DNA of 5,260 bases from contig DASQLD010000082.1 of the NCBI GenBank assembly GCA_035630195.1, forward strand, positions 1 through 5,260, in the 5' to 3' direction. Origin of the DNA: DASQDN01 sp035630195 (GTDB lineage Bacteria > Acidobacteriota > Terriglobia > Bryobacterales > Bryobacteraceae). Shown here one piece after another: positions 1 to 5,260 of the stretch; position 1 is the stretch's first letter; each line of letters opens with the position of its first letter. The position numbers and the translations under genes are program-made. The notes below the pieces were generated by a model. That model saw nothing but the letters and a program-made list of their open reading frames with translations, was not told the origin of the DNA and made no database searches.

Positions 1-1
1 G

Positions 2-787
2 ACGAATGTGGTTGAGCCTCGTCTGGCAGTCATAACACCGGTCGACTTCGACCACGAGGCGTTTCTTGGAAGTAGCCTGGACCAGATAGCTGGCGAGAAG
101 GCTGGCATCCTGAAACCAGGCATTGACGCGGTCATCGCACCCCAGCGCCCCGAAGCTTCCGTCGTAATCGAAAATCGTGCGGCTGAACTGAAGCTGGTTC
201 CAGACTTCGTAATGCAGAACGAACCCACGAACGTTCGGGTTCACGCGCATGGCAGCCAGTTCGAGTTCCGCGGATTGTCAATTCTTTGTCCTTTAGCGGG
301 CTCGCATCAAGTTATCAATGCCGCCACGGCCGCCGCAGCGTTGAAGCATCTCGGCATTTCTACTGCCGGTATCGGGCAGACCGTCTGGCCGGGTCGGCTC
401 GAAACGGTCACGCACTACCCTGAGATCATCCTCGATGGCGCCCATAATCCAGCGGGCGCGCGCGCCCTGGCTGCTCATATCGAGCGCTTCTACTCAGGTC
501 GGACTATTTGGTTGATTTACGGAGCGATGCGCGACAAGTCGGTTGAGGAGATCACCGAGGTACTTTTCCCTCTGGCTACTCACGTCATCGCGACCGCCCC
601 AAGGTTCGCACGTGCGCTCCGTCCCGAAGCGCTGTCGGAGATTTCCAGTCATCCTTCGATTCAGGTCACCGAGGACCTCTCGCACGCCATCGACGCTGTG
701 CGCGCCCTCGCGTTGCCGACTGATGTAGTATTCATCACAGGATCCTTATATCTTGTGGGCGAAGCTCGCGCGCTACTCGTAAAATAG
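2..787 (+). CDS. folC: Bifunctional folylpolyglutamate synthase / dihydrofolate synthase, C-terminal part (5' end cut by window)
   Basis: This cytoplasmic Mur-ligase-family enzyme uses ATP to add glutamate to dihydropteroate (making dihydrofolate) and to extend folate polyglutamate tails. The frame is open from base 2, and the first residues (TNVVEPRLAVITPVDFDHE) are internal to the family. The GTG at 8 is therefore a valine codon and the true start lies upstream. About 261 codons remain of a protein usually near 430. Visible signatures are the metal-ligand histidine in DFDHE (codon 53-55), EKAGILKPG at 95-121 whose lysine is the carbamylated residue of Mur-type ligases, the domain-joining WPGRLE at 386-403, DGAHNP of the C-terminal domain at 434-451, and GSLYLVGEARALL just before the TAG stop. 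The segment before WPGRLE looks a few residues shorter than usual. plsC follows after 10 bp, suggesting an operon. Function is secure from the motifs; bifunctionality is assumed from the bacterial family. Confidence 0.93.
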   Translation, partial: TNVVEPRLAVITPVDFDHEAFLGSSLDQIAGEKAGILKPGIDAVIAPQRPEASVVIENRAAELKLVPDFVMQNEPTNVRVHAHGSQFEFRGLSILCPLAGSHQVINAATAAAALKHLGISTAGIGQTVWPGRLETVTHYPEIILDGAHNPAGARALAAHIERFYSGRTIWLIYGAMRDKSVEEITEVLFPLATHVIATAPRFARALRPEALSEISSHPSIQVTEDLSHAIDAVRALALPTDVVFITGSLYLVGEARALLVK

Positions 788-790
788 GGA
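786..790 (+). promoter_or_regulatory. Ribosome binding site of plsC, overlapping the folC stop
   Basis: AGGGA lies 7 bases before the ATG at 798, and its first two bases are the last two bases of the folC TAG stop codon. Ribosomes ending folC would therefore terminate on the plsC binding site, an arrangement that favours translational coupling. It also supports ATG 798 as the plsC start. Confidence 0.6.
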
Positions 791-797
791 TCTAAGC

Positions 798-1538
798 ATG
801 TCCCCAGGACTGATCCGCGCTCTTCTCATTACCGACCCGTTAATCATCATCGCGACAATTGTCCTCGGCATAATCAATCTCGCCGTCTCGCTGTTCGATG
901 AAGGTGGTCGGAAGCAAGTTGCCATCGCTCAGTTCTGGTCCAAGGTATTAATCAAGATTGCGGGCGTGAGACTGACGATTGAAGGATTGGAAAAGATCGA
1001 CCCGAATGGGAGCTACGTGTTCGTCGCGAATCATGTTAGTTACATGGATACACCAATCGTCCTCGGTCACATTCCGAACTTCCGCTTTCTGGCAAAGAAG
1101 AGCCTCTTTAGCGTGCCATTTCTCGGATATCACTTGAAACGGGCTGGGCACCTGGCAGTTCCTCGCGAGAATCCACGCGAAGCCTTAAAGACGATGGCCG
1201 AGGCGGGCAAAATCATTCGAGAGCGTGGTATCTCGGTGTTGATATTCCCAGAGGGTGGTCGCTCGCTTGACGGACTAAAACCGTTCAAGGAAGGCGCGGC
1301 ATACATAGCAATCAACGGAGGGGTTCCGGTAGTCCCCGTTGCGCTGCAGGGAACGCTGGCAGTGCTGCCGATGCATTCGCTCAACGTACGCCCGGGCAAG
1401 GTCGTTATGCGGATCGGAGATCCCATCCCGACAGCGCATCTAACGCCTAAAGATCGTGGCAAACTGACTCTGGAGATGCATGATCGGGTCGCCGAATTAT
1501 TGGGAGAAGTACCTGCGCAAGTGGCAAAGTCACTTTAG
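798..1538 (+). CDS. plsC: 1-acyl-sn-glycerol-3-phosphate acyltransferase (PlsC/LPLAT family)
   Basis: The predicted membrane-bound enzyme transfers an acyl chain to the 2-position of lysophosphatidic acid, giving phosphatidic acid for phospholipid synthesis. The 246 residues match the family's usual size. A hydrophobic helix at about residues 9-31 should anchor it in the inner membrane. The catalytic HX4D motif is NHVSYMD at 78-84 (His79, Asp84). The second block, with KKSLFSVPFLG, is at 100-110. The glycerol-phosphate-binding block reads FPEGGRS at 150-156, against the common FPEGTRS. The fourth block is VPVVPVAL at 176-183. ATG 798 is supported by AGGGA 7 bases upstream. The gene lies 10 bp after folC and 23 bp before an aminotransferase, all on the same strand. 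The family also contains acyltransferases for other lysolipids (for example ornithine-lipid OlsA), so the exact acceptor is inferred. Confidence 0.88.
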   Translation: MSPGLIRALLITDPLIIIATIVLGIINLAVSLFDEGGRKQVAIAQFWSKVLIKIAGVRLTIEGLEKIDPNGSYVFVANHVSYMDTPIVLGHIPNFRFLAKKSLFSVPFLGYHLKRAGHLAVPRENPREALKTMAEAGKIIRERGISVLIFPEGGRSLDGLKPFKEGAAYIAINGGVPVVPVALQGTLAVLPMHSLNVRPGKVVMRIGDPIPTAHLTPKDRGKLTLEMHDRVAELLGEVPAQVAKSL

Positions 1539-1547
1539 AGGCGAGGG

Positions 1548-1553
1548 TATAAT
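1548..1553 (+). promoter_or_regulatory. Candidate -10 element (TATAAT) before the aminotransferase
   Basis: A perfect sigma70-type TATAAT sits in the 23-bp gap between plsC and the aminotransferase. No good -35 hexamer is present at 16-18 bp: the bases at 1525-1530 read CAAAGT, and no extended TGn precedes the box. If active, transcription would start near 1559-1561, almost on the GTG start at 1562. The box could be chance, with the gene simply read from the upstream operon. Confidence 0.35.
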
Positions 1554-1561
1554 CACGCGAA

Positions 1562-2740
1562 GTGATCAAGGTTCAAGAACGAGTACGATTTCATAGCGCA
1601 AGAACAGCCGGTTTCCGCGAGTCGGTAATTCGCGACATGAGCCGTCTGGCGATGCAATTTGGAGCGGTGAATCTTGCCCAGGGCTTCCCTGATTTCCCGG
1701 CTCCCGAGATCGTGAAGCGCGCAGCGATGCGGGCAATCGACGACGACATCAACCAGTACGCCAACACTTGGGGCGCGAAACCGTTTCGGAACGCGATCGC
1801 TCGCAAGTATCAGGATGTATATGGGCTCCAATACGATCCTGAGCGCGAGATCACGGTCTGTTGCGGCGCAACCGAGGGAATGATTGCGTCGTTGATGGCT
1901 GTAACGAATCCCGGCGACGAAGTTGTCGTGTTCGAACCGTTTTATGAGAACTATCGGCCGGATGCTCTGCTCTGCGGAGCCGTAAGCCGGCTAGTAACGC
2001 TGCATCCGCCACACTGGACGTTCGACCCCATCGAGTTGCGCGCCGCTTTTTCCAACAAAACCAAAGCGATTGTTGTTAATAGCCCCAACAACCCAACGGG
2101 ACGTGTATTCACACGTCAGGAGTTGGCCTGTATTGCTGAACTCGCACAGGAATTCGACGCGTTCGTACTTACAGATGAGATCTACGAGCACATCCTCTAT
2201 GACGGCGCCGAACACGTGCCGATGGCTAGTCTGCCGGGCATGAGAGATCGCACGCTCATCGTCAATAGCATGAGTAAAACCTATTCTGTTACCGGTTGGC
2301 GCGTTGGCTGGGTTATGGCGCCGGCCGACGTCGCTGATGCCGTTAGAAAGGTGCATGATTTTCTCACCGTCGGCGCAGCGGCGCCGCTTCAACAAGCTGG
2401 GGCCGAAGCTCTCAACCTTACAGCCTCGTACTATGCTGATTTGGCGAGCACGTACGCTGCAAAGCGCGATTTGATCCTCGATCAACTGCAATCCGCCGGT
2501 TTTGTTTGTTACAAGCCGGCCGGGGCCTACTACATCCTCTGCGACATAACGAATTTTGGTGTTCCCGACGACATAACATTTACGAAGCACTTAATAGAAC
2601 AGGTAGGCGTCGCGTGCGTACCGGGATCGAGTTTCTTCTCCGATGCAGCGCGAGGACAACAGATCGTTCGGTTCTGCTTTTGCAAAAAAGAAGAAACGCT
2701 CGTCGAGGCCGGGGCTCGCTTACGAAGACTGCGCGCCTAA
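1562..2740 (+). CDS. PLP-dependent class I/II aminotransferase (kynurenine/methionine aminotransferase-like, fold type I)
   Basis: The predicted cytoplasmic enzyme moves an amino group between an amino acid and a 2-oxo acid through pyridoxal phosphate. At 392 residues it is full length for the family. NLAQGFPDFPAPE at 37-49 resembles the kynurenine aminotransferase / glutamine transaminase K / YbdL-type branch, as does EPFYENY at 125-131. Cofactor-site residues are Asn177 in SPNNPTG (174-180), Asp205 and Tyr208 in TDEIYEH (204-210), and the Schiff-base lysine Lys239 in SMSKTYSVTGWRVGW (236-250). Arg370 in the C-terminal RFCF is the expected substrate-carboxylate binder. GTG 1562 is chosen because it is the first start codon after an in-frame stop at 1550-1552. 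The next ATG, at 1637, would cut into conserved sequence. The nearest purine-rich block, GAGGG at 1543-1547, is 14 bases away, which is too far for a good ribosome site. Substrate is not decidable from sequence alone; aromatic, sulfur amino-acid or succinyl-diaminopimelate transamination are possible. Confidence 0.9.
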   Translation: MIKVQERVRFHSARTAGFRESVIRDMSRLAMQFGAVNLAQGFPDFPAPEIVKRAAMRAIDDDINQYANTWGAKPFRNAIARKYQDVYGLQYDPEREITVCCGATEGMIASLMAVTNPGDEVVVFEPFYENYRPDALLCGAVSRLVTLHPPHWTFDPIELRAAFSNKTKAIVVNSPNNPTGRVFTRQELACIAELAQEFDAFVLTDEIYEHILYDGAEHVPMASLPGMRDRTLIVNSMSKTYSVTGWRVGWVMAPADVADAVRKVHDFLTVGAAAPLQQAGAEALNLTASYYADLASTYAAKRDLILDQLQSAGFVCYKPAGAYYILCDITNFGVPDDITFTKHLIEQVGVACVPGSSFFSDAARGQQIVRFCFCKKEETLVEAGARLRRLRA

Positions 2741-2744
2741 GCGG

Positions 2745-3347
2745 TCACAGTTCATCCGGCCACTTCTGCGATGTATTGAGGAGAAAGGCCGCATCCATTG
2801 CGGTGACGACGACCGCCAAGCCGAGAACCACCTGCGCGGGGCCGTGTTCCGTAAAAAATTCGGTTATACGATTGCTCGATGACTGAGGGAAGAATCGGTA
2901 GATTAGCAGAACCGCCAGCGCGGTTGCGCGATAAGCCCAAGTCGTCCGTCGAGCGTTTAGCCGGTCGCGAAGCAAGAGAACGAGAACGGCGGCAAGCGTC
3001 GTAACAGAGATACCGAGTAGTAGGGCGCTAGCAAAGATTGGCCCATCGGGTAAGAGAAGATCCCCATGCCATCGATAGTTCAACCAGGCGAGGGCAACCA
3101 CCAATGCTAAGAGCGTCATCGCGAAGGCTCTGATGACAGCATGCCTCACCAGTGCGAGACGGTCTGAGTATTGTGGATAACCGGCAACCACAATGGGGCC
3201 AGCTAGAACTCCAGCGCAGCAGAGGAAAGTAATCAAAAAGACAGGATCAAGCAGCGAGAAACTTCGCCACAACGCGACGTACAGCCCGACAGCAAACATG
3301 GCGAGGCACTGGGTTAGGATTGTGCGGCGCGATTCGGAAACTTCCAT
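2745..3347 (-). CDS. Uncharacterised integral membrane protein, about six transmembrane segments
   Basis: I do not recognise this family. The 200-residue product is strongly hydrophobic, with likely membrane segments near residues 10-27, 35-56, 70-90, 103-127, 139-152 and 170-190. Positively charged stretches (SRR at 6-8, RLALVRHAVIR at 63-73, RDRLNARR at 127-134) alternate with uncharged loops. By the positive-inside rule this places both ends in the cytoplasm. No catalytic motif is evident. The start could be ATG 3347 or TTG 3353 (two residues longer); neither has a clear ribosome site. The stop codon of the upstream sulfatase ends at 3360, so only 6-12 bp separate the genes, suggesting co-transcription and perhaps translational coupling. 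The TGA stop lies 4 bp from the stop of the convergent aminotransferase. A role alongside the exported sulfatase is possible but rests on position alone. Confidence 0.72.
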   Translation of the reverse strand: MEVSESRRTILTQCLAMFAVGLYVALWRSFSLLDPVFLITFLCCAGVLAGPIVVAGYPQYSDRLALVRHAVIRAFAMTLLALVVALAWLNYRWHGDLLLPDGPIFASALLLGISVTTLAAVLVLLLRDRLNARRTTWAYRATALAVLLIYRFFPQSSSNRITEFFTEHGPAQVVLGLAVVVTAMDAAFLLNTSQKWPDEL

Positions 3348-3359
3348 GCTCAAGTCGGT

Positions 3360-4733
3360 CTAGCGAACAAATTCAAAACTGCCCGTGTTGTGCGGGCGAG
3401 GGTCGGTATGCGCGGTTTTGAGAAGATTGTCCATTTTCGCGACAATTTCCGGGTGCTGCGCGGATACATCGTTCTGCTCGGAAGGATCTGCTTGCAAATT
3501 GTAAAGCTCCAGAGCGCCCGCGGGCGCGCTGCGGACTGCCTTCCAATCTCCTAATCGGCCTGCCTGCGTCAGAGTGTCGACCCGCAGGTCGTTCGCCTTA
3601 CGGTCAAACTGATACTGCTCCCAATACAAGAGTCTGGGCGACATCGTTTTCTTCTCACCGATCAGCACGGGCAGCATTGAGACCCCGTCAAGGCCCGACG
3701 GCTGCTTGCCTCCCGCTATTGATGCTGCAGTAGGAAAGAAATCGCAGAATGACCATGGCGCCTCACTTGTGACGCCGGCGCCAACACGGCCCGGCCAGCG
3801 AACCAACATGGGAACGCGTAGCCCTCCCTCGTAGATCTGACCTTTATATCCACGAAGCTTGCCGCTGCTGGCGAAGAAGTCATGCGAACGTGCGGAAGGC
3901 GCGCCGTTATCGCTCGTGAGAAACACGATCGTATTCTCTGTCAAACCGAGTTCATCCAACAGCTTCATTAAGGCGCCTGCGTGACCGTCAGCCCTTGTCA
4001 CCATGGCGGCATAGATCTTCTCGGTTTCCGGCCATTGCTGGTCGGCATAGGGTTCCAGATCCGGCGCCTCGTACTTGGCATGTGGCAATGTAGTTGCCAG
4101 GTAGAGAAAGAAAGGATTGCGTCGGTTGCGTCGTACGAACTCAAGCGACTTCTCAGCAATAACATCGGCGCTATACTGCGTTCTCCTCCCTGCCTCGTTT
4201 CCAGTGAGTGGCGCCTTCCGATCGTTATGCCACAAGTAATCGGTGTAGTAATCGTGCGCATGAATCTGGTGGAGATAGCCGAACGATTCGTCGAATCCTT
4301 TGCGACTGGGAACCCCGGTGGAACCTGCGTCGCCCAGTCCCCACTTGCCGAACAGACCGCAGGTGTACCCCGCACTCTTTAGCATCTGCGCTACAGTTCG
4401 ATCTTCAGGACGAAGCGGAACGGTTCCCGCGTTGGCGCGTACCGAACTATGGCCTGTGTGCAAGCCGGTCATGAGTACACTACGCGACGGCGCGCACACG
4501 GATGCTCCGGCATAGCAATTCCTGAAGCGCATCCCTTGCCGGGCGAGAGCGTCGATGTTCGGAGTTCTGATGCGCTTCTGTCCGTAGCAGCCAAGATCGG
4601 CGTGGCCCAAGTCGTCCAACATGATCCAGACGATGTTCGGAGGTCCTTTGCGTCGTTCCTGACCGCGTAAACTCAGTGGTAATAGAAACGCGTTCTTCAG
4701 CCACTGGCGGCGATCGAAAGCTTGCAAAGCCAT
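3360..4733 (-). CDS. Arylsulfatase-type sulfatase, Cys-type, with Tat-like signal
   Basis: This enzyme hydrolyses sulfate esters, probably of a carbohydrate or aryl substrate outside the cytoplasm. From ATG 4733 it has 457 residues, normal for the family. DRRQWLKNAFLLPLSL at residues 7-22 resembles a twin-arginine signal with a short hydrophobic core. The core then shows metal ligands Asp40-Asp41 (MLDDLG) and the formylglycine motif CAPSRSVLMTG at 80-90, where Cys80 is the residue converted and Arg84 stabilises it. It continues with Lys130 in GKWG, His218 in LPHAKYEAP, the metal-ligand pair Asp275-Asn276 in TSDNGAPS, and Lys292 in GKLRGYKG. The C-terminal subdomain includes ELYNLQADPSEQND at 409-422. 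GKWG replaces the GKWH of textbook arylsulfatases. A TTG at 4781 would add 16 residues, but ATG 4733 puts the twin arginine close to the N-terminus as expected. Activity needs a formylglycine-generating enzyme, which is not in this window. Confidence 0.92.
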   Translation of the reverse strand: MALQAFDRRQWLKNAFLLPLSLRGQERRKGPPNIVWIMLDDLGHADLGCYGQKRIRTPNIDALARQGMRFRNCYAGASVCAPSRSVLMTGLHTGHSSVRANAGTVPLRPEDRTVAQMLKSAGYTCGLFGKWGLGDAGSTGVPSRKGFDESFGYLHQIHAHDYYTDYLWHNDRKAPLTGNEAGRRTQYSADVIAEKSLEFVRRNRRNPFFLYLATTLPHAKYEAPDLEPYADQQWPETEKIYAAMVTRADGHAGALMKLLDELGLTENTIVFLTSDNGAPSARSHDFFASSGKLRGYKGQIYEGGLRVPMLVRWPGRVGAGVTSEAPWSFCDFFPTAASIAGGKQPSGLDGVSMLPVLIGEKKTMSPRLLYWEQYQFDRKANDLRVDTLTQAGRLGDWKAVRSAPAGALELYNLQADPSEQNDVSAQHPEIVAKMDNLLKTAHTDPRPHNTGSFEFVR

Positions 4734-4742
4734 ATCTATAAG
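4714..4742 (+). promoter_or_regulatory. Candidate sigma70-type promoter for pckG
   Basis: TCGAAA (4714-4719, 4 of 6 to TTGACA) is followed after exactly 17 bases by TATAAG (4737-4742, 5 of 6 to TATAAT). Transcription would start near 4749, giving a leader of about 57 bases before the TTG at 4807. The -35 half lies inside the first codons of the divergent sulfatase. This is inference from hexamer matching only. Confidence 0.35.
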
Positions 4743-4769
4743 AATACGTTTGGCATCGGGGAATTTCGA
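4741..4769 (-). promoter_or_regulatory. Candidate promoter for the sulfatase gene, opposing the pckG promoter
   Basis: Reading the minus strand, TCGAAA (4769-4764) is followed after 17 bases by TATTCT (4746-4741), each 4 of 6 to consensus. The predicted start near 4734 would place the mRNA end almost on ATG 4733, and no Shine-Dalgarno sequence is visible before that ATG. Its -10 overlaps the -10 of the candidate pckG promoter by two bases. The match is weak and may be chance. Confidence 0.22.
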
Positions 4770-4795
4770 GCGCCGGTTCAACAGAGAGATATAAC

Positions 4796-4800
4796 GGAGA
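4796..4800 (+). promoter_or_regulatory. Ribosome binding site deciding the pckG start
   Basis: GGAGA stands 6 bases before TTG 4807 and is the only well-spaced Shine-Dalgarno sequence among the candidate starts (TTG 4807, TTG 4828, TTG 4843, ATG 4882). It lies just after the in-frame stop TAA at 4792-4794. Confidence 0.55.
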
Positions 4801-4806
4801 AGAGCA

Positions 4807-5260
4807 TTGGAAAGGATATCGGGACAGTTGGCATCGCAACCATTGAGTCAGAACAAGCACCTGCTGAGGTGGGTCGAGAAGATGGCGGACCTTACGACTC
4901 CCGCAGCCATCCACTGGGTGGATGGATCGAAGGAAGAGTATGACCGGCTGTGCGGGGAAATGGTCGCCAACGGCACATTCATAAAGCTGAATGATGAGTT
5001 GTGGCCGGGATGTTACTATGCCCGTTCTGATGCGAGCGACGTTGCGCGCGTCGAGGATCGAACGTATATCTGTTCGCTCTCGAAAGACAGCGCTGGGCCG
5101 ACCAACAACTGGGTAAACCCCTTCACAATGCGAAAGAAGCTGAAGGAATTATTCAAGGGTTGCATGCGTGGCCGCACGATGTATGTGCTTCCGTTCAGCA
5201 TGGGCCCGGTAGGTTCTACGATGTCGCAGATAGGTGTTCAGCTCACGGATTCACCCTACG
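4807..5260 (+). CDS. pckG: Phosphoenolpyruvate carboxykinase (GTP), N-terminal part (3' end cut by window)
   Basis: This cytoplasmic enzyme converts oxaloacetate and GTP to phosphoenolpyruvate, GDP and CO2, the first committed step of gluconeogenesis. The 151 residues visible are about a quarter of the roughly 600-residue family. Diagnostic stretches are LLRWVEKMADLT (19-30), HWVDGSKEEYDRLCGEMV (36-53), ARSDASDVARVEDRTYIC (72-89), AGPTNNWVNP (96-105), and GCMRGRTMYVLPFSMGP (118-134). Arg81 aligns with the PEP/oxaloacetate-binding arginine of the family. TTG 4807 is chosen because GGAGA lies 6 bases upstream, and because it leaves about 14 residues before the conserved NxxLLxWV block, similar to actinobacterial PckG as I recall it. 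Starting at ATG 4882 would delete that block. The frame is still open at base 5260. The gene is divergent from the sulfatase across about 73 bp. The ATP-dependent PckA is unrelated in sequence and excluded. Confidence 0.93.
   Translation, partial: MERISGQLASQPLSQNKHLLRWVEKMADLTTPAAIHWVDGSKEEYDRLCGEMVANGTFIKLNDELWPGCYYARSDASDVARVEDRTYICSLSKDSAGPTNNWVNPFTMRKKLKELFKGCMRGRTMYVLPFSMGPVGSTMSQIGVQLTDSPY

Noticed and set aside
1991..2590. A 199-codon open frame on the minus strand inside the aminotransferase
   Set aside because: The + strand frame contains every aminotransferase motif without interruption. The antisense product shows no recognisable domain.
2684..2725. Possible minus-strand terminator: a T-rich tract (opposite 2684-2696) after a CGAG...CTCG pairing
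   Set aside because: The stem is only about 4 bp and is separated from the T-rich run by several bases. The run is interrupted by C residues and the region is coding on the other strand. It is too weak to call.
2789..2803. Small inverted repeat CCGCA / TGCGG with a 5-base loop
   Set aside because: The 5-bp stem lies inside the membrane-protein coding region and has no T-tract. It is within chance expectation.
3981..4515. Several open frames of 70-130 codons on the + strand opposite the sulfatase
   Set aside because: The antisense strand of the sulfatase shows conserved family motifs throughout, while these frames give arginine- and serine-rich sequence with no domain and no ribosome sites. 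They are shadows.
4790..4795. TATAAC as a -10 box for pckG
   Set aside because: The resulting transcript would begin around 4802, after the GGAGA ribosome site, and no -35 lies at a suitable distance.
4722..4943. A 73-codon + strand frame across the sulfatase/pckG gap
   Set aside because: It overlaps the start of pckG in another frame, and only the pckG frame gives recognisable conserved protein.
1..5260. A previously undescribed defence, mobile or biosynthetic system
   Set aside because: All genes but one small membrane protein belong to well-known metabolic families. There are no transposase, integrase, toxin-antitoxin, CRISPR or repeat signals, and base composition looks even across the window.

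Overview
The window looks like ordinary chromosomal DNA from a free-living bacterium. GC is roughly in the mid-50s percent (estimated by eye), coding is very dense, and non-ATG starts are frequent (GTG for the aminotransferase, probably TTG for the PEP carboxykinase). A GTP-type PEP carboxykinase next to an exported Cys-type sulfatase would fit a soil-type Acidobacteriota lineage, but this assignment is an inference from protein style and was not checked by any search.

Layout. Positions 2-2740 carry three genes on the + strand: the C-terminal part of folC (folylpolyglutamate/dihydrofolate synthase, cut by the window start), a 1-acyl-glycerol-3-phosphate acyltransferase of the PlsC family, and a class I/II PLP-dependent aminotransferase. 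The gaps are 10 and 23 bp, so they probably form one transcription unit, although a perfect TATAAT lies in the second gap. They converge, with only 4 bp between stop codons, on a two-gene minus-strand block (4733 to 2745). That block holds an arylsulfatase-type enzyme with a Tat-like N-terminus, followed by an unrecognised protein with about six membrane segments. Divergent from the sulfatase, and separated by about 73 bp, starts pckG (GTP-dependent PEP carboxykinase), which runs off the right edge.

Function. The + strand cluster is housekeeping metabolism: folate polyglutamylation, phospholipid synthesis and amino-acid or keto-acid transamination. The sulfatase block is accessory catabolism or sulfate scavenging, with an envelope partner of unknown role. 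pckG is the gluconeogenic entry point from oxaloacetate. No RNA gene, mobile element, CRISPR array or repeat family was seen, and no stretch over 300 bases lacks a gene. I found no convincing new biological system. The points most worth a second look are the compact sulfatase/pckG divergent promoter region, the possible leaderless start of the aminotransferase, and the sulfatase with its unnamed membrane neighbour.
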